From: Chlorobiota bacterium
Lineage (GTDB): Bacteria; Bacteroidota; Chlorobiia; Chlorobiales; Chlorobiaceae
Assembly (NCBI GenBank): GCA_016868665.1
Contig: VGGK01000010.1
Location: forward strand, 1-64,000
Direction of reading: 5' to 3'
DNA: 64,000 nucleotides
The notes under the pieces are model-generated. The model was not told where the DNA came from. It did not search any database and saw only the letters and a list, made by a program, of their open reading frames with translations. Shown here piece by piece: positions 18,406 to 28,988 of the stretch (its first letter is position 1; each line of letters starts with the position of its first letter). A program made the translations under genes and the position numbers.

Positions 18406-18454
18406 CCGTCGAACGGCCAGCAAGAAGAACCGATAACATAACCGTTATCCGAAA

Positions 18455-19159
18455 ATGAGTGTGACCAGCCAGAATCCTGTTGTCATTGTACCGGGAGTGC
18501 TTTTCTGGGATGGCCTTTATGAGGTGATGCGCGATGCGCTCTCAAGGTATCTGCCCGCCGAAAAAATCGAAATCGCTCCGGTCAGCCTGCTTGACTGGGT
18601 GGGATTTCCTCCCTCACCAGAACGCTCCACGAACAGGGTTATGACGGCTATAGACCGTTCCGTTCGGTCGTTACGGATAAAATTTCCGGAAGAGCAGGTA
18701 ACGATTGTCGCTCACAGTGGCGGGGGTACCGTTGCCATGATCTACCTTCTCGAAAAACGTTTCCAGGGTGACGAGTATCATCCCGGCGATTCCGTAGGCA
18801 AGCTTGTAACGCTCGGCACACCCTTTCATACGCACGAGCATTATGCGAAAATCAAAACGGATTTTATCTTCAGGCATCTCGACAGCGATTTCTTTTTGCG
18901 CAAGGAGGTCGTGTCGATTGTCAGCGATCAGTATCGCGGCGATCTTCAGGGCAGTCTGATTGAAAAGATGTGTTACATGTTTTACCGAAGCGTAACTGAA
19001 GATGGTCATGCTGCCGGCGACGGCATCGTACCCGCTGACAGCTGTTATCTTGAAGGAGCCCGTAATGTGACCATTCCGCATGTGGAGCATCTTCCTACAC
19101 CGCATACCAGGTGGTATGGCACAAAAGAAGGAGTTGATCAATGGATTCAATGGCTGTAA
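18455..19159 (+). CDS. Alpha/beta-hydrolase, lipase/PGAP1-like
   Basis: The 234-residue protein has the nucleophile elbow [14 protein letters not shown], an early VIVPGVLF oxyanion strand, [12 protein letters not shown] (candidate acid) and HVEHLPTPH (candidate catalytic His), the order expected for an alpha/beta hydrolase. Its closest recognisable types are lipases and PGAP1-like esterases. No signal peptide is evident, so it is probably cytosolic or membrane-associated. Its 3' end overlaps the next gene, a lipoprotein, by 19 bp in another frame, suggesting coupling. Confidence 0.75.
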   Translation: MSVTSQNPVVIVPGVLFWDGLYEVMRDALSRYLPAEKIEIAPVSLLDWVGFPPSPERSTNRVMTAIDRSVRSLRIKFPEEQVTIVAHSGGGTVAMIYLLEKRFQGDEYHPGDSVGKLVTLGTPFHTHEHYAKIKTDFIFRHLDSDFFLRKEVVSIVSDQYRGDLQGSLIEKMCYMFYRSVTEDGHAAGDGIVPADSCYLEGARNVTIPHVEHLPTPHTRWYGTKEGVDQWIQWL

Positions 19160-19998
19160 ACGGCCGTAAAGGCCCATATGCCGCGGTACTTGCGGTTTTC
19201 ATGGCAATGCTGCTGCTTTTTGCCGGGTGTAACGGGAGAGAACAGGCCCAGCCCGATCCGCAGCAGCAGCACATGGAGTCAATGATGGCAATTCTTGCGC
19301 AGGTACAGAAGAACCTTGCAAGAATACAGCAGAAGGAGGCTGTCGTAGAGCGGTTGTCGTCCGATATTGAAAAAAAGGACAGCCGGGATGCCGAGCAGAT
19401 CGGTCGGGATATTAATTCGAGCATCCGGTTCATCGACTCCACGCTTACGGCAAGCAAGGATCTCATCGCAACACTCGAGTCTGAGAACAGGAAGTCCCTG
19501 TATAGGGTTGCGTCGCTCGACAAGCTTACAACGGAGCTGAAAACGGCGCTGAATGACAAGGATTCGGAGGTAAGAAAACTGAAAGGTCAGGTTCAGCAGC
19601 TCAGCGGCGAAGTCTCATCGCTGATGAAAACCGTCGATGTGCTTGACGAATTTATTCAGGAGCAGGGTGACCAGCTTTATACGGCTTACTATATCGGGGG
19701 AACATTCGAAGAGCTTGTCGCAAAAGGGATTCTTGTCGCAATCAACCCGATTGAGAAGTTATTCGGCAATCAGTACCGTATTTCGCCGGACTTCGATGTG
19801 CGGCTTTTCACGAAGCTCGATATTACGGAAACCCGTGATATCTATTTAAATAAACCGCTGAAAAGCCTGAGAATCATTACTCCTCATACCACCGGGTCCT
19901 ACGAGCTGGCAGGGGGGAGCACATCGTCGCTGCTCCTGATTCGCGACGAGAACGAGTTCTGGAAGAAATCGCGTTGCCTTGTCATCGTCTATGAGTGA
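19141..19998 (+). CDS. Coiled-coil lipoprotein
   Basis: The protein (285 residues) begins with a signal sequence and a lipobox LFAGC (about residue 23). A long heptad-rich coiled coil follows (about 40-175), with many Glu/Lys/Gln, then a C-terminal domain of about 100 residues that ends in [13 protein letters not shown]. It is predicted to be an envelope lipoprotein. I do not recognise a named family. The overlap with the hydrolase gene suggests the two work together at the membrane, which remains inference. Confidence 0.75.
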   Translation: MDSMAVNGRKGPYAAVLAVFMAMLLLFAGCNGREQAQPDPQQQHMESMMAILAQVQKNLARIQQKEAVVERLSSDIEKKDSRDAEQIGRDINSSIRFIDSTLTASKDLIATLESENRKSLYRVASLDKLTTELKTALNDKDSEVRKLKGQVQQLSGEVSSLMKTVDVLDEFIQEQGDQLYTAYYIGGTFEELVAKGILVAINPIEKLFGNQYRISPDFDVRLFTKLDITETRDIYLNKPLKSLRIITPHTTGSYELAGGSTSSLLLIRDENEFWKKSRCLVIVYE

Positions 19999-20058
19999 GA
20001 AAGCTTAATCCCCCCTGAACAAAGTCAGGCTTTCAATCAAACGAAAAAAACATCTCTG

Positions 20059-21396
20059 ATGAAAATAACGATATTCGGTTCCGGTTATGTCGGTCTGGTA
20101 ACCGGAGCCTGTTTTGCTGAAGTCGGCAACGACGTTTTGTGCGTGGACATCGATCAGGCAAAGATCGAAAGGCTCAACAATGGCGAAATACCCATCTATG
20201 AGCCGGGTCTCGAAGCCATCGTACATGAGAACAGCCGGAAAGGGCGCCTGAAGTTCACTTCGGACATCCGGGATGGGGTTGATTTCGGACTGTACCAGTT
20301 CATCGCGGTCGGGACGCCTCCCGACGAGGACGGATCCGCCGATCTGCGGCATGTGCTCAGCGTCGCCGAAAGCATCGGCACGCATATGCAGGAGTACCGG
20401 ATCATCATCAACAAGTCGACGGTTCCTGTAGGAACGGCCGATCTTGTGAGGGAAAAGGTTCTTTCGGTTCTGAACGCACGCAATGCCGGCATAGATTTCG
20501 ATGTGGTCTCGAACCCTGAATTTCTCAAGGAGGGTGACGCGGTCAACGATTTCATGAAGCCTGAACGGATCGTGGTCGGCGTCGACAACCCGCGCACGAA
20601 AGAGCTGCTGCGATTCCTCTATTCGCCCTTCAACCGCAGCCACGAGCGGTTCATCGCCATGGACGTCCGTTCGGCCGAGCTTACGAAGTATGCGGCCAAT
20701 TCAATGCTCGCCACCAAGATCAGTTTCATGAACGAAATCGCCAATATTGCCGAACGTGTAGGCGCCGACGTCGAAGAGGTACGCAGGGGCATCGGTTCCG
20801 ATTCCCGAATCGGTTTTTCGTTCATCTATCCGGGCGTAGGATACGGGGGTTCGTGTTTTCCGAAAGACGTTCAGGCCCTCGAGCGAACTGCCCGGAAGTA
20901 CGGGTATGATTCGAGGATACTGCAGGCCGTCGAATCGGTCAATCACGACCAGAAAAGCTCGCTTGTCAACAAAATGAAGGAACATTTCGGCGGAAACCTG
21001 AAGGATAAGGTGATCGGGCTGTGGGGGTTGGCGTTCAAGCCGAATACCGATGACATGCGCGAAGCTCCGAGCCGTCGCGTGATGGAAGAGCTCTGGCAGG
21101 AAGGTGCGTCGGTACGGGTATATGACCCCGTGGCCATGGATGAAGCCATGCGCATCTATGGCCGGCGGGACGATCTGCATTATGCCCAGAACGCCGACGA
21201 AGCCGTCATTGGGGCCGATGCTCTTGCTATCGTTACGGAATGGCTGATGTTCCGCAGTCCCGATTTCGATATGATCAAGCGGGAGCTGAGGGAACCGGTG
21301 ATTTTCGATGGCCGGAACATCTACAATCCCGATTTCATGGAGCAGTCGGGTTTTATCTATTATTCCATTGGACGGCGTCCGAGAGGCGTGAACTGA
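20059..21396 (+). CDS. ugd: UDP-glucose 6-dehydrogenase
   Basis: The 445-residue enzyme oxidises UDP-glucose to UDP-glucuronate with two NAD+. It has the N-terminal dinucleotide fold [18 protein letters not shown], the NKSTVPVGT segment, a catalytic Cys in [11 protein letters not shown] and the C-terminal [19 protein letters not shown]-glucuronate feeds capsule, LPS or glycolipid synthesis; in green sulfur bacteria galacturonosyl/glucuronosyl lipids are possible uses. The gene stands alone and converges with thiD with a 1-bp gap. Relatives acting on UDP-ManNAc or GDP-mannose are less likely given the motifs. Confidence 0.93.
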   Translation: MKITIFGSGYVGLVTGACFAEVGNDVLCVDIDQAKIERLNNGEIPIYEPGLEAIVHENSRKGRLKFTSDIRDGVDFGLYQFIAVGTPPDEDGSADLRHVLSVAESIGTHMQEYRIIINKSTVPVGTADLVREKVLSVLNARNAGIDFDVVSNPEFLKEGDAVNDFMKPERIVVGVDNPRTKELLRFLYSPFNRSHERFIAMDVRSAELTKYAANSMLATKISFMNEIANIAERVGADVEEVRRGIGSDSRIGFSFIYPGVGYGGSCFPKDVQALERTARKYGYDSRILQAVESVNHDQKSSLVNKMKEHFGGNLKDKVIGLWGLAFKPNTDDMREAPSRRVMEELWQEGASVRVYDPVAMDEAMRIYGRRDDLHYAQNADEAVIGADALAIVTEWLMFRSPDFDMIKRELREPVIFDGRNIYNPDFMEQSGFIYYSIGRRPRGVN

Positions 21397-21397
21397 A

Positions 21398-22222
21398 CTA
21401 CCAGAAGCGATAAAAATGGTGCAGCGGGCCGTGTCCCGTTCCGAGACGGTAGGCGGCTCCTGCTTTTATTGCTTCGAACGTGTAGTTTTTGGCATTTTCC
21501 ACGGCTGATTCCAGATTCATTCCAAGAGCCAGGAATGCCGCTATTGCCGAAGAGAGCGTACATCCTGTGCCGTGCGTGTTTACGGAGCAGATTTTTTCCC
21601 TGCTGAACCATCGGAACCTTTCCAGATGAAGCAGGCAGTCGCTGCACTCCTTTCCTTCCATATGTCCGCCTTTTACAAGCACGGAGCGTGCACCGAGCCT
21701 GCGCAGCATGAGCGCTGAGGATTCGATTTCTTCCCTTGTTCCCGGACAATTCCGCTCTCCTGCAAGCATGGCGCTTTCCATGATGTTGGGGGTTATGAGA
21801 GCCGCAATCGGAAAGAGTTCCCCGATCATCACAGGCAGGGCCTTCGGTTCAAGAAGATCCTTGCCACTTGAAGAGCAGAGAACCGTATCGAGAATGACCG
21901 GGGCCTCGATTTTCTGCAGCAGGCCCGCTACTTCACGGATTGCTCCGGCACTTCCGAGCATACCGATTTTTACGGCGTCAACTGTTATGTCATCGAGAAT
22001 CGACTTGAGCTGTTCCCTGATGCTCGAGGCCGGAAGGGAATAGCTGTCTACAACTCCAACGGTGTTCTGTGCTGTAACCGAGGTGATGACAGACGCGCCG
22101 TAGCAGGCGAGCGCGGATATTGTTTTCAGATCGGCCTGTATTCCGGCTCCTCCGCTTCCGTCGGAGCCGGCAATGGTGAGAACGGTTCTGTAGCGCACTT
22201 TATCGTAAACGATTGAGTTCAA
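21398..22222 (-). CDS. thiD: Hydroxymethylpyrimidine (phosphate) kinase
   Basis: The 274-residue ribokinase-fold protein has the ThiD motifs TIAGSDGSGGAGIQADLKT, ITSVTAQNT, VKIGMLGS and the C-terminal anion hole GTGCTLSSAIAAFL. It phosphorylates HMP to HMP-P and HMP-PP for thiamine synthesis. Its 5' end overlaps thiE by 23 bp, and it is the last gene of the - strand thiamine operon. No thiC, thiG or thiS is present here. Confidence 0.95.
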   Translation of the reverse strand: MNSIVYDKVRYRTVLTIAGSDGSGGAGIQADLKTISALACYGASVITSVTAQNTVGVVDSYSLPASSIREQLKSILDDITVDAVKIGMLGSAGAIREVAGLLQKIEAPVILDTVLCSSSGKDLLEPKALPVMIGELFPIAALITPNIMESAMLAGERNCPGTREEIESSALMLRRLGARSVLVKGGHMEGKECSDCLLHLERFRWFSREKICSVNTHGTGCTLSSAIAAFLALGMNLESAVENAKNYTFEAIKAGAAYRLGTGHGPLHHFYRFW

Positions 22223-22826
22223 GCAGCGAGACCAGCTTTCCGGCAGCAGCTTCAGGATCTTCTGCGCGGCTTATGGCGGCAATGACGGCAATTCCCGAAG
22301 CTCCTGCAGCAATCGGCAGATGAGCGTTTTCCAGGTTGATGCCGCCTATTGCAACAACAGGGATCTTCACGGCTTGTGTTATGCTTCCTATGGCATCGGG
22401 CCCGGTCGGAACCGTATGCTTTTCTTTCGAAGAAGTAGGGAAAATATGGCCGAAGCCGACGTAATCCGCACTCTCATTTTCCGCATCGACTGCTTCCCGG
22501 GGCGAGGAGACTGAAACTCCGAGGATTTTCGACGAACCGAGCAGCTTTCTTGCCTCCGCAGCGGGGAGATCCTGCTGGCCGATATGTACGCCGTCAGCAT
22601 CGGCAGCGATCGCTATATCCACCCGGTCATTGACCATGAATATGGCATGGCTTTTACGGCAGATATCTCTTATTTCTACCGACCATCGATACAATTGTTC
22701 TCCGGATGCCGATTTATGCCTGAGCTGTATCATTGAGGCTCCTCCTCCAAGAGCCTGGCGCGCCTGTTCGACAGGGTGCCGGATTTCATCGGTAATAAAA
22801 CAGAGAAACGGGTGATTGGGAATCAT
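22200..22826 (-). CDS. thiE: Thiamine-phosphate synthase
   Basis: The 208-residue TIM barrel joins HMP-PP and thiazole phosphate. Motifs are IQLRHKSASG, the pyrimidine/metal site FMVNDRVDIAIAADADGVHIGQQDLP, GVSVSSPREA, GFGHIFPTSSK and VVAIGGINLEN. All key residues of bona fide ThiE appear present. It overlaps the upstream paralogue by 4 bp (ATGA-type overlap) and thiD by 23 bp. Confidence 0.93.
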   Translation of the reverse strand: MIPNHPFLCFITDEIRHPVEQARQALGGGASMIQLRHKSASGEQLYRWSVEIRDICRKSHAIFMVNDRVDIAIAADADGVHIGQQDLPAAEARKLLGSSKILGVSVSSPREAVDAENESADYVGFGHIFPTSSKEKHTVPTGPDAIGSITQAVKIPVVAIGGINLENAHLPIAAGASGIAVIAAISRAEDPEAAAGKLVSLLELNRLR

Positions 22827-23512
22827 CTGTAAAGCACTCGCTGTAAATTGGTTAAAATACCGGATACATTATCGTTATCATAGAAAAGAGAGAGAGCGGC
22901 AACGCCGTGCGCCCCTGCAGACAGGCAGCGCTTCGCGTTTTCGGTTGTAACGCCTCCAATTGCAAAAACCGGAACGCCGACCGCATGACAGACAGCTTCA
23001 AGCTTGTCGAGCCCCTGTGGCGATCCATAGCGTCGTTTTGAAGGCGTATCGAAAACCGGTCCAAAAATCAGATAATCTGCTCCGAGCATATCGGCATCGA
23101 GGGCCGATTCGAGGGAGTGGGCGCTTTTTCCGATGAGCATGTTATGCCTCAGTCGCGAGAGTTTATCCGGAGGACATCCGGATTCCGGCAGATGAACGCC
23201 TGAGAGTCCTGCAGCCGCAGCAATATCGATACGCTCGTTCAGGACGATCAGGGCCCGACTGGCTTCACCCATCGCTTTCACCCTGCGGCTCAGGTTTAAA
23301 AGGCTTGCCGCAGCGAGTTGTTTTTCCCGTATCTGAACGATGCAGGGCAGGGTAGCGGGCAATTTCTCCATAAGCTCGAGGAGCATTGTCCCCGAGCTGT
23401 CAGGTTCCCTTCCGCTGCTGACGATGCAGAGGCGCGGAAGAGAAGATCGTGATGGCTCAACGGTGGCATCCGTATGGCTCTCCGCCGCAATCTGTATTGT
23501 TTTCATGGTCAT
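22823..23512 (-). CDS. ThiE-like paralogue, possible thiazole tautomerase TenI
   Basis: This 229-residue barrel is a second ThiE/TenI-family protein with VQIREKQLAAASLLNLS, LIVLNERIDIAAAAGLSGVHLPESG, GKSAHSLESALDADMLGADYLIFGPVFDTPSKR and VPVFAIGGVTTEN. The NDR metal motif of ThiE is NER here and the HIGQQD segment is HLPESG. These changes, and AHS in place of GVS, are typical of TenI, which aromatises the thiazole phosphate product. It leads the operon. I see no TPP riboswitch in the 117 bp upstream. Confidence 0.85.
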   Translation of the reverse strand: MTMKTIQIAAESHTDATVEPSRSSLPRLCIVSSGREPDSSGTMLLELMEKLPATLPCIVQIREKQLAAASLLNLSRRVKAMGEASRALIVLNERIDIAAAAGLSGVHLPESGCPPDKLSRLRHNMLIGKSAHSLESALDADMLGADYLIFGPVFDTPSKRRYGSPQGLDKLEAVCHAVGVPVFAIGGVTTENAKRCLSAGAHGVAALSLFYDNDNVSGILTNLQRVLYR

Positions 23513-23629
23513 TCGGCATCGAAGGCTGCCATTGTATCACTTTTGTTAAAAAGCGGAAATTCCCGTACCTATTAAAGGAGTCCCTGGCAAAGTTTCCGGT
23601 TCTTTTCTTCAATATAACGATCCCGTACC

Positions 23630-24115
23630 ATGTCCCATATCGAAGAGCGCATTGTCAATGCAGGTTTTCAGCTTCCGGCTCATTCGGTTCCTGCAGGTTT
23701 GTATCAGCCGGCGATACGTACCGGCAATCTGGTTTTTACTTCGGGTCAACTTCCGCTCAGAGACGGAAAACTTGTCGAGCCCGGAGGTAAGGGAAAGGTA
23801 AACGAACTTACTCAGACAGATGCAGCAGCAGCAGCAGGTACGGCCCTTCTTAATGCACTCGCAGCGGTGAAAAGCCTTACCGGCACTCTCGATGTGATTG
23901 AGCATATTGTAAGGCTGACCGTTTACGTGGCAAGCGAATCGTATTTTACCAACCAGCATCTTGTCGCCAACGGAGCGTCGTCACTGCTTGCCGACTTTTT
24001 CGGAGAACAGGGAAGACACGTTCGAAGCGCTGTCGGCGTCGCCGAACTGCCTCTCGATGCAAGCGTAGAGCTTGAACTTATTGTCGCCTGTAATTTTCCT
24101 CAGGCGATTATTTAA
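23630..24115 (+). CDS. RidA/YjgF-family protein, long form
   Basis: The 161-residue protein matches the YjgF-like endoribonuclease/deaminase subfamily of RidA proteins of about 150-155 residues. Visible pieces are [37 protein letters not shown] and [18 protein letters not shown]. RidA proteins hydrolyse reactive enamine/imine intermediates from PLP enzymes. The catalytic Arg of the archetype (R105, in the IEVxxIA context) is not at its usual place in the ending LELIVACNF, so activity may differ. It diverges from the thiamine operon. Confidence 0.85.
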   Translation: MSHIEERIVNAGFQLPAHSVPAGLYQPAIRTGNLVFTSGQLPLRDGKLVEPGGKGKVNELTQTDAAAAAGTALLNALAAVKSLTGTLDVIEHIVRLTVYVASESYFTNQHLVANGASSLLADFFGEQGRHVRSAVGVAELPLDASVELELIVACNFPQAII

Positions 24116-24982
24116 GTTAAAAAAACCCCCCGCCATTATTCTGTTGTTGGAGCGATTATAGTTGCGCTGAGCAATAGATAAAAATACCATTCTGCTTATA
24201 TAAGTCATATTATAGTTGCTATAATAATTGCAATAATAGCAGATCGTTTTCTGTTGTATTATTCTTGAATGCGTTATTGTTAATATTGATACAATAAGAC
24301 ATTCTGAATTTTATTGTAATGATTATTATTTGTGTTGTTAGCACTATAACAAAAAATAAAAAACATCTATCTGTCGGTGTTGATGTGTCTTTATATTTTT
24401 TTTATATGATAGGTTTATTGATTATAAAAAGTATTAAAAAATATTTTAGATAATAGGATCTAAATACTTATAATTAAATAAAATAATTTTATTTGTTGAA
24501 GAATATTTATATATGTTTATGATTTTTATTAAGTGTTTGTTTATGTTTTGTTTTTTATCTTGTAATTACGTTTATTTGTTTTGGTTGTTGTTTTTTTAGA
24601 TTAAGATTGTTTGGCTGATAAAATGCATAACAATCATTATGGTTTTTGTGTTGATTGGTTGTCTGAGGATTTCTCGTATTATTTTAATCGATGGATTATA
24701 ATGGAAATGTATTGTATTTCTGTGTGCCATAAAATGGCGCTGTGGTGTTTTTATTATCAAATATTTATTCTGAAGCGTGGTGTTTTATTGTGATGGATGT
24801 TGTCGGGTAAAGAAGGTGATTTAGCGTTATCTGAATGCTCTTTCAGTGCAGGAATAGTTGTTAACATATTCCTTTTGATAAGGATGGTTAGGGATTGTTT
24901 TTTTGTGTTTTTGTTCCGTGATCGGTAAAATACGTATCGTAAGTAACCAAGATGTTTACCGCTTAAGTCAATCCATGCCGTC
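24116..24982. other. AT-rich, C-poor gene-free region
   Basis: An 867-bp gap between ridA and the S41 protease is far more AT-rich than its surroundings. Part of it is strikingly short of C on the + strand: 24481-24600 has only two C in 120 nt while G is common. The longest frame is 60 codons (24611-24793) with a poor start and no family resemblance, so I do not call it. No DnaA-box cluster, tRNA or terminator is evident. It may be a foreign insertion, a decayed element or a transcribed non-coding region. Confidence 0.6.
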
Positions 24983-26650
24983 ATGTCCCGAATTTTAACC
25001 GTCTTTGTCATGGCTGCCGTACTTGTTTTCGGTGTCTTTCTCGGCACCAGGCTGAACAGGAGCGGTCAGGAGAGTTCGGGTACCGAGAGGAAAATGCTCG
25101 ATGCATACAACCTCATAAGGGATCTGTACGTCGATGATGTTCAGCCCGACAGTCTTGCGGGAGCGGGCATCAAAGGTATGGTTCGGTCTCTTGATCCTCA
25201 TTCGGTCTATCTCGAGCCTGAAGAGGTTTCCTTTTCGCAGGCGGAGTTCGATGGGAATTTCGACGGCATAGGGATAGAGTTCGATATAATCAATGACACT
25301 CTTCTTGTCGTGACGCCGCTTTCGGGAGGTCCCAGTACCGCCGTAGGGATCGCTGCCGGTGATCGTATTATTGCGATCGATGCAGTTTCGGCAATCGGCA
25401 TAACCCATCAGGATGTGCTGCGCAAACTGAGAGGAAAACGGGGTACGACTGTCAAGCTCAGGGTATTCCGCCCGCTCAGCGGCAAGGTTATGGATTTTCT
25501 TGTTACCAGAGGTCGTATTTCCACATCGAGCGTCGAGGCCTCTTTCATGATTGGTGACGGGATCGGTTACATACGGTTAAGTCGTTTTGTCGCCACAACG
25601 GCAGAGGAGTTCAGCAAAGCTCTTTCATCGCTTGGCAGTAAAGGTATGAAGCGCCTTGTTATCGATCTTCGAGGAAATCCCGGTGGTTTTCTTGAGGAGG
25701 CCGTCGAAGTGGCAGATGAATTTCTTGGAAAAGATCAGCTGGTCGTCTACACCAAAAGCGCGAAAAATGCTGTTGAAGATGCCCGTTATCTGGCAAAAAG
25801 CGGCAATGGGTTCGAAACCGGACGGATTGTCGTGCTTGTTGACAAGGGAAGTGCATCGGCTTCGGAAATTCTTGCAGGTGCGCTGCAGGACAACAAGCGT
25901 GCCCTGATCATCGGAGAGCTGACATTCGGAAAAGGTCTCGTACAGCGTCAGTTCGAGTTCAATGACGGTTCCGCGCTCCGTCTGACGGTTTCCCGTTATT
26001 ATACACCTTCCGGCAGACAGATACAGAGAACCTACCGCAAAGGAGATGACGGCCGTGAGTTGTATTATAAAGATGCGACGGTTGATCTGCGGCCTGAGAA
26101 ACTGTTTGTTGAGCCGGCGCGTTTTGCCTATTTCACGAATGCCGATATTTCGGTATACAATACCGGGATGTTATCAGATATAATTTCCCGTCCCGAAACA
26201 TCCGGCATGTTCAGGGAGGGCCAGTATTCGTTGCTCAAAGATGCCGGTGGCATTATTCCTGATTACTGGGTCAGTGGAAGACCTTATGCTGAGTTTTATC
26301 AGGAACTGTACCGCACCGGTTCATTCGAACACCTCGCCCAGAGAATTCTCGATGACCCGGAAAGTGCGGTTCAGCAGTACAGAAAATCCCTCGATAGTTT
26401 CATGAGCGGGTATGTAAAGGAAATTCGTCTTGAGGCCTTTGTTGCAAGGGTGTGTGCGGAAAAAAAGATTACATTCAATAAAAATGCTTTTCTTCAGGAA
26501 CAGAAGCATATAGCCCTGGCCGTGAAGGCAAGGCTTGCTCACCGTATATTCGGTACCGAAGGTCAGATAATGGTATATGTCATGCAGTCCGATCCTCTCA
26601 TAGGCGTTGCGCAGAAGGTGTTGGGTTCCGGAAATGCAGCAGCGCTTTAA
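24983..26650 (+). CDS. C-terminal processing peptidase (S41, CtpA/Prc family)
   Basis: The 555-residue protein has an N-terminal signal anchor (about 3-22), a PDZ domain (about 90-175, NFDGIGIEF ... GDRIIAIDAVSAIG) and the S41 protease domain. The catalytic pair is Ser292 (GSASASEI) and Lys317 (TFGKGLV); their spacing of 25 matches that in characterised CtpA enzymes. A further about 200 residues at the C-terminus are longer than in CtpA. It acts in the periplasm on C-terminal tails of envelope proteins. It sits 19 bp upstream of the first START-domain gene. Confidence 0.93.
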   Translation: MSRILTVFVMAAVLVFGVFLGTRLNRSGQESSGTERKMLDAYNLIRDLYVDDVQPDSLAGAGIKGMVRSLDPHSVYLEPEEVSFSQAEFDGNFDGIGIEFDIINDTLLVVTPLSGGPSTAVGIAAGDRIIAIDAVSAIGITHQDVLRKLRGKRGTTVKLRVFRPLSGKVMDFLVTRGRISTSSVEASFMIGDGIGYIRLSRFVATTAEEFSKALSSLGSKGMKRLVIDLRGNPGGFLEEAVEVADEFLGKDQLVVYTKSAKNAVEDARYLAKSGNGFETGRIVVLVDKGSASASEILAGALQDNKRALIIGELTFGKGLVQRQFEFNDGSALRLTVSRYYTPSGRQIQRTYRKGDDGRELYYKDATVDLRPEKLFVEPARFAYFTNADISVYNTGMLSDIISRPETSGMFREGQYSLLKDAGGIIPDYWVSGRPYAEFYQELYRTGSFEHLAQRILDDPESAVQQYRKSLDSFMSGYVKEIRLEAFVARVCAEKKITFNKNAFLQEQKHIALAVKARLAHRIFGTEGQIMVYVMQSDPLIGVAQKVLGSGNAAAL

Positions 26651-26669
26651 CGACTAAATATTTCTGTTC

Positions 26670-27329
26670 ATGTCCCTGCTTGAAAAAATTAACAGCAATA
26701 CCTGCACCCTTCGCCTGAAAAACGACTGGCTGAAGATTTTTACCTGTCCCGTTCCGACTTCCGACTTTCTTTCTTTTGTCGGCGTTGCGGAAATTGACGC
26801 ACCTCAGCATGCGGTGCTGAGTCTGCTCTATGACATCGATGTCGCGACGGAGTGGGTATGGAAAACCAGGGAGATGCGCCTTCTCAAGGAGCTTTCAGGA
26901 GATAATGACGGCAGAATCGTCTATCAGCTGGTCAGCGCGCCTTGGCCGCTATCCGATCGGGAGATCATCACCCGTTCACAGGGCTATATCAATCCCGAAA
27001 CATCCGAAGTGTTTATCAAGCTCGAATCCGTGCCGGATTTTCTTCCCCCTAACGATAAGTATGTCAGGGTGCCCCAGGTTGAAGGCGCATGGAATATTCT
27101 GCCTCTTACCGAAAACACATGCAGGGTTGTGTTCAGGCTGCATATTGAGCCAGGTGGCGAGATACCTGCGTGGCTGGCAAATATTGCGGTTATCGATACC
27201 CCCTACCATACCATGAACAATATGCGGCAGATGGTGAAAAAAGAGAAATATCAGAAACCTGTGGAGGCTCCGTTCAAGAAGTCGCCTGCCGATATTATTG
27301 GGAATTACGAAGATTTTATTACCGAATGA
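26670..27329 (+). CDS. START-domain lipid-binding protein, copy 1
   Basis: This 219-residue protein is a bacterial START/SRPBCC-fold protein of about one domain. Diagnostic parts are [38 protein letters not shown], a [14 protein letters not shown] strand, and the long C-terminal helix [21 protein letters not shown] domains hold a hydrophobic ligand such as a sterol, phospholipid or carotenoid. No signal peptide is present. It follows the S41 protease by 19 bp and precedes a paralogue by 65 bp. The ligand is unknown. Confidence 0.85.
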   Translation: MSLLEKINSNTCTLRLKNDWLKIFTCPVPTSDFLSFVGVAEIDAPQHAVLSLLYDIDVATEWVWKTREMRLLKELSGDNDGRIVYQLVSAPWPLSDREIITRSQGYINPETSEVFIKLESVPDFLPPNDKYVRVPQVEGAWNILPLTENTCRVVFRLHIEPGGEIPAWLANIAVIDTPYHTMNNMRQMVKKEKYQKPVEAPFKKSPADIIGNYEDFITE

Positions 27330-27394
27330 CGCTATGCTGGCAGTGCAGGATGTGACTGCTTACCCGTTTCTTATCACTATATGCCCGTTTTTCT

Positions 27395-28012
27395 ATGGAT
27401 GTTGAGTCGGCCCTGCAGGCGAACTGGGATTTTCGCGTCGAACACAAGGGAATCCGCATATTCTCTTCGAAAGTAAGAAATTCAGATGTTCTTGGTTTCA
27501 AGGGCGAAGCCGAGTTTCCGGTTACCTTCAGGAAGCTGATAAGTCTTTTCTATGATACGGAGAACTACCAGCGCTGGGTGCACCAACTGGCTTCCATGGA
27601 GGTTCTTGAAAAAAACGATTGTCTCGAATATGTCGTTCGCCAGGTCATAAACGCGCCATGGCCGCTGCAGAAGAGGGAGATGATCGTTCGTACTGGTCTG
27701 GCGCAGGCTGGGGAGAACGCCGTTGCCGTCACGATGACCGGTGAGCCTGATTATCTTCCGCCCAATCCTCAATTACATCGCGTTCGTCATTGCATGGGGT
27801 TATGGGTATTCACTCCGTCGGATAACGGCAATGTGCATATCTCGTTCGTGATGCATATCAATCCGGGCAACGATGTGCCCTCGCCGGTCAGTAACACTGC
27901 CATGTTCGAAGTGCCTTTCTATTCGCTGCAGAACATGCGAAACCTTCTTGCCGCTCCGTCGTACAATCCGCCATACCCCGAAGAGATCGAAAACCATCTC
28001 TGCATCATGTAA
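27395..28012 (+). CDS. START-domain lipid-binding protein, copy 2
   Basis: The 205-residue protein is a clear paralogue of its upstream neighbour: the [29 protein letters not shown] and [13 protein letters not shown] segments align with the same segments of copy 1. It arose by tandem duplication, with considerable divergence since. The 3' end overlaps the convergent heptose kinase gene by 8 bp. Function is inferred to be lipid binding or transfer; the pair may handle different ligands. Confidence 0.83.
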   Translation: MDVESALQANWDFRVEHKGIRIFSSKVRNSDVLGFKGEAEFPVTFRKLISLFYDTENYQRWVHQLASMEVLEKNDCLEYVVRQVINAPWPLQKREMIVRTGLAQAGENAVAVTMTGEPDYLPPNPQLHRVRHCMGLWVFTPSDNGNVHISFVMHINPGNDVPSPVSNTAMFEVPFYSLQNMRNLLAAPSYNPPYPEEIENHLCIM

Positions 28013-28988
28013 GCTGTTCCAGGCATGCCCTGACAAGCCGTTCTGTCCTGACCGGTACAGCGCCGACATCCTGACAGACGGTTCCGGCGGCAAGATTTGC
28101 GATTTTTGCGCTGGTCACTATATCGAGTCCCGCCGCGGTGCCGAGAGCCAGAACTCCTATTACAGTATCACCTGCACCTGATACGTCGGCAACTTCCAGA
28201 GATGCTGCCGGAATATGGGTAAAACCGTCGCTGAGAACGGTTATACCTTTTTCGCTTCTCGTTACCACAAGAGACTCCGCCGCAATTTTCTCCTGGAGTT
28301 GCAGACATGCTGCTTCAACCTCGCTATCGGTATTGTGCACAACAAGGCCGAGCGATGTGGCCATCTCGGACAGATTCGGCTTGAATACCGTGCAGCCGCA
28401 GTAAGAAAAGAATTCTTTCTGTTTCGGGTCTACGAGCACCGGCAGGTCATTGTCTTCCGCGATGCTGATGATTTTCCTTATGAGCGTCGAAGTCAGCAAT
28501 CCTTTATTGTAATCCTCTATAATGACCGCATCGAGGGACGTGGCGAGGTCGAGGAGTATTCCGGCTATGTTCCTTTCAATGGTTTCGCTTACCGGTTTCC
28601 GGCTTTCGAAGTCCACACGCGTGATATGATGATTCTGTGAGAGAATTCTTGTCTTGCAGGTTGTCGGGCGCGAAGCGTCGCTTACCAGATAATCCGACGA
28701 AAGCCCCTGGATCGCAAACAGCTCCGAAAGGGAATCCCTGTCGCTGTCTTCGCCGGTAACACCGATCAGGAATGTTTCCGCTCCGAGCGAGAGCGTGTTG
28801 CGCGCGACGTTTGCCGCACCGCCGAGGCGAAGGTCTTCGTGTGTGACGTCTACTACGGGAACGGGATATTCCGGCGAAATACGCGAAACGTGGCCGAATA
28901 TATACTTATCGAGCATGATGTCCCCGATTACGGCAATTTTCAGTTGTCCGAAGGACTCGATGATCTTCTTGATCGGAAAGGGGTACAT
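28005..28988 (-). CDS. hldA: D-glycero-beta-D-manno-heptose-7-phosphate kinase
   Basis: The 327-residue PfkB-family kinase has [27 protein letters not shown] and [10 protein letters not shown], the hallmark of the RfaE/HldE kinase domain, with the [17 protein letters not shown] anion-hole motif. The C-terminal cytidylyl/adenylyltransferase domain of bifunctional HldE is absent, so this is the single-domain HldA (RfaE1) form. It makes heptose-1,7-bisphosphate for LPS core synthesis, supporting a diderm envelope. The matching HldC transferase is not in the window. Confidence 0.92.
   Translation of the reverse strand: MYPFPIKKIIESFGQLKIAVIGDIMLDKYIFGHVSRISPEYPVPVVDVTHEDLRLGGAANVARNTLSLGAETFLIGVTGEDSDRDSLSELFAIQGLSSDYLVSDASRPTTCKTRILSQNHHITRVDFESRKPVSETIERNIAGILLDLATSLDAVIIEDYNKGLLTSTLIRKIISIAEDNDLPVLVDPKQKEFFSYCGCTVFKPNLSEMATSLGLVVHNTDSEVEAACLQLQEKIAAESLVVTRSEKGITVLSDGFTHIPAASLEVADVSGAGDTVIGVLALGTAAGLDIVTSAKIANLAAGTVCQDVGAVPVRTERLVRACLEQLT

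Noticed and set aside
16966-18423. Long antisense frame (485 codons) over pepA
   Set aside because: It is an antisense shadow of a well-supported gene, has no family resemblance, and its length reflects codon bias on the coding strand.
23513-23629. TPP riboswitch before the thiamine operon
   Set aside because: The 117-bp leader lacks the CUGAGA and other THI-box conserved stretches on the - strand.
24611-24793. 60-codon frame in the AT-rich gap
   Set aside because: No ribosome site, odd composition and no homology pattern; best treated as non-coding.
24116-24982. Replication origin in the AT-rich gap
   Set aside because: No DnaA-box cluster (TTATnCACA) and no dnaA, dnaN or rpmH nearby.
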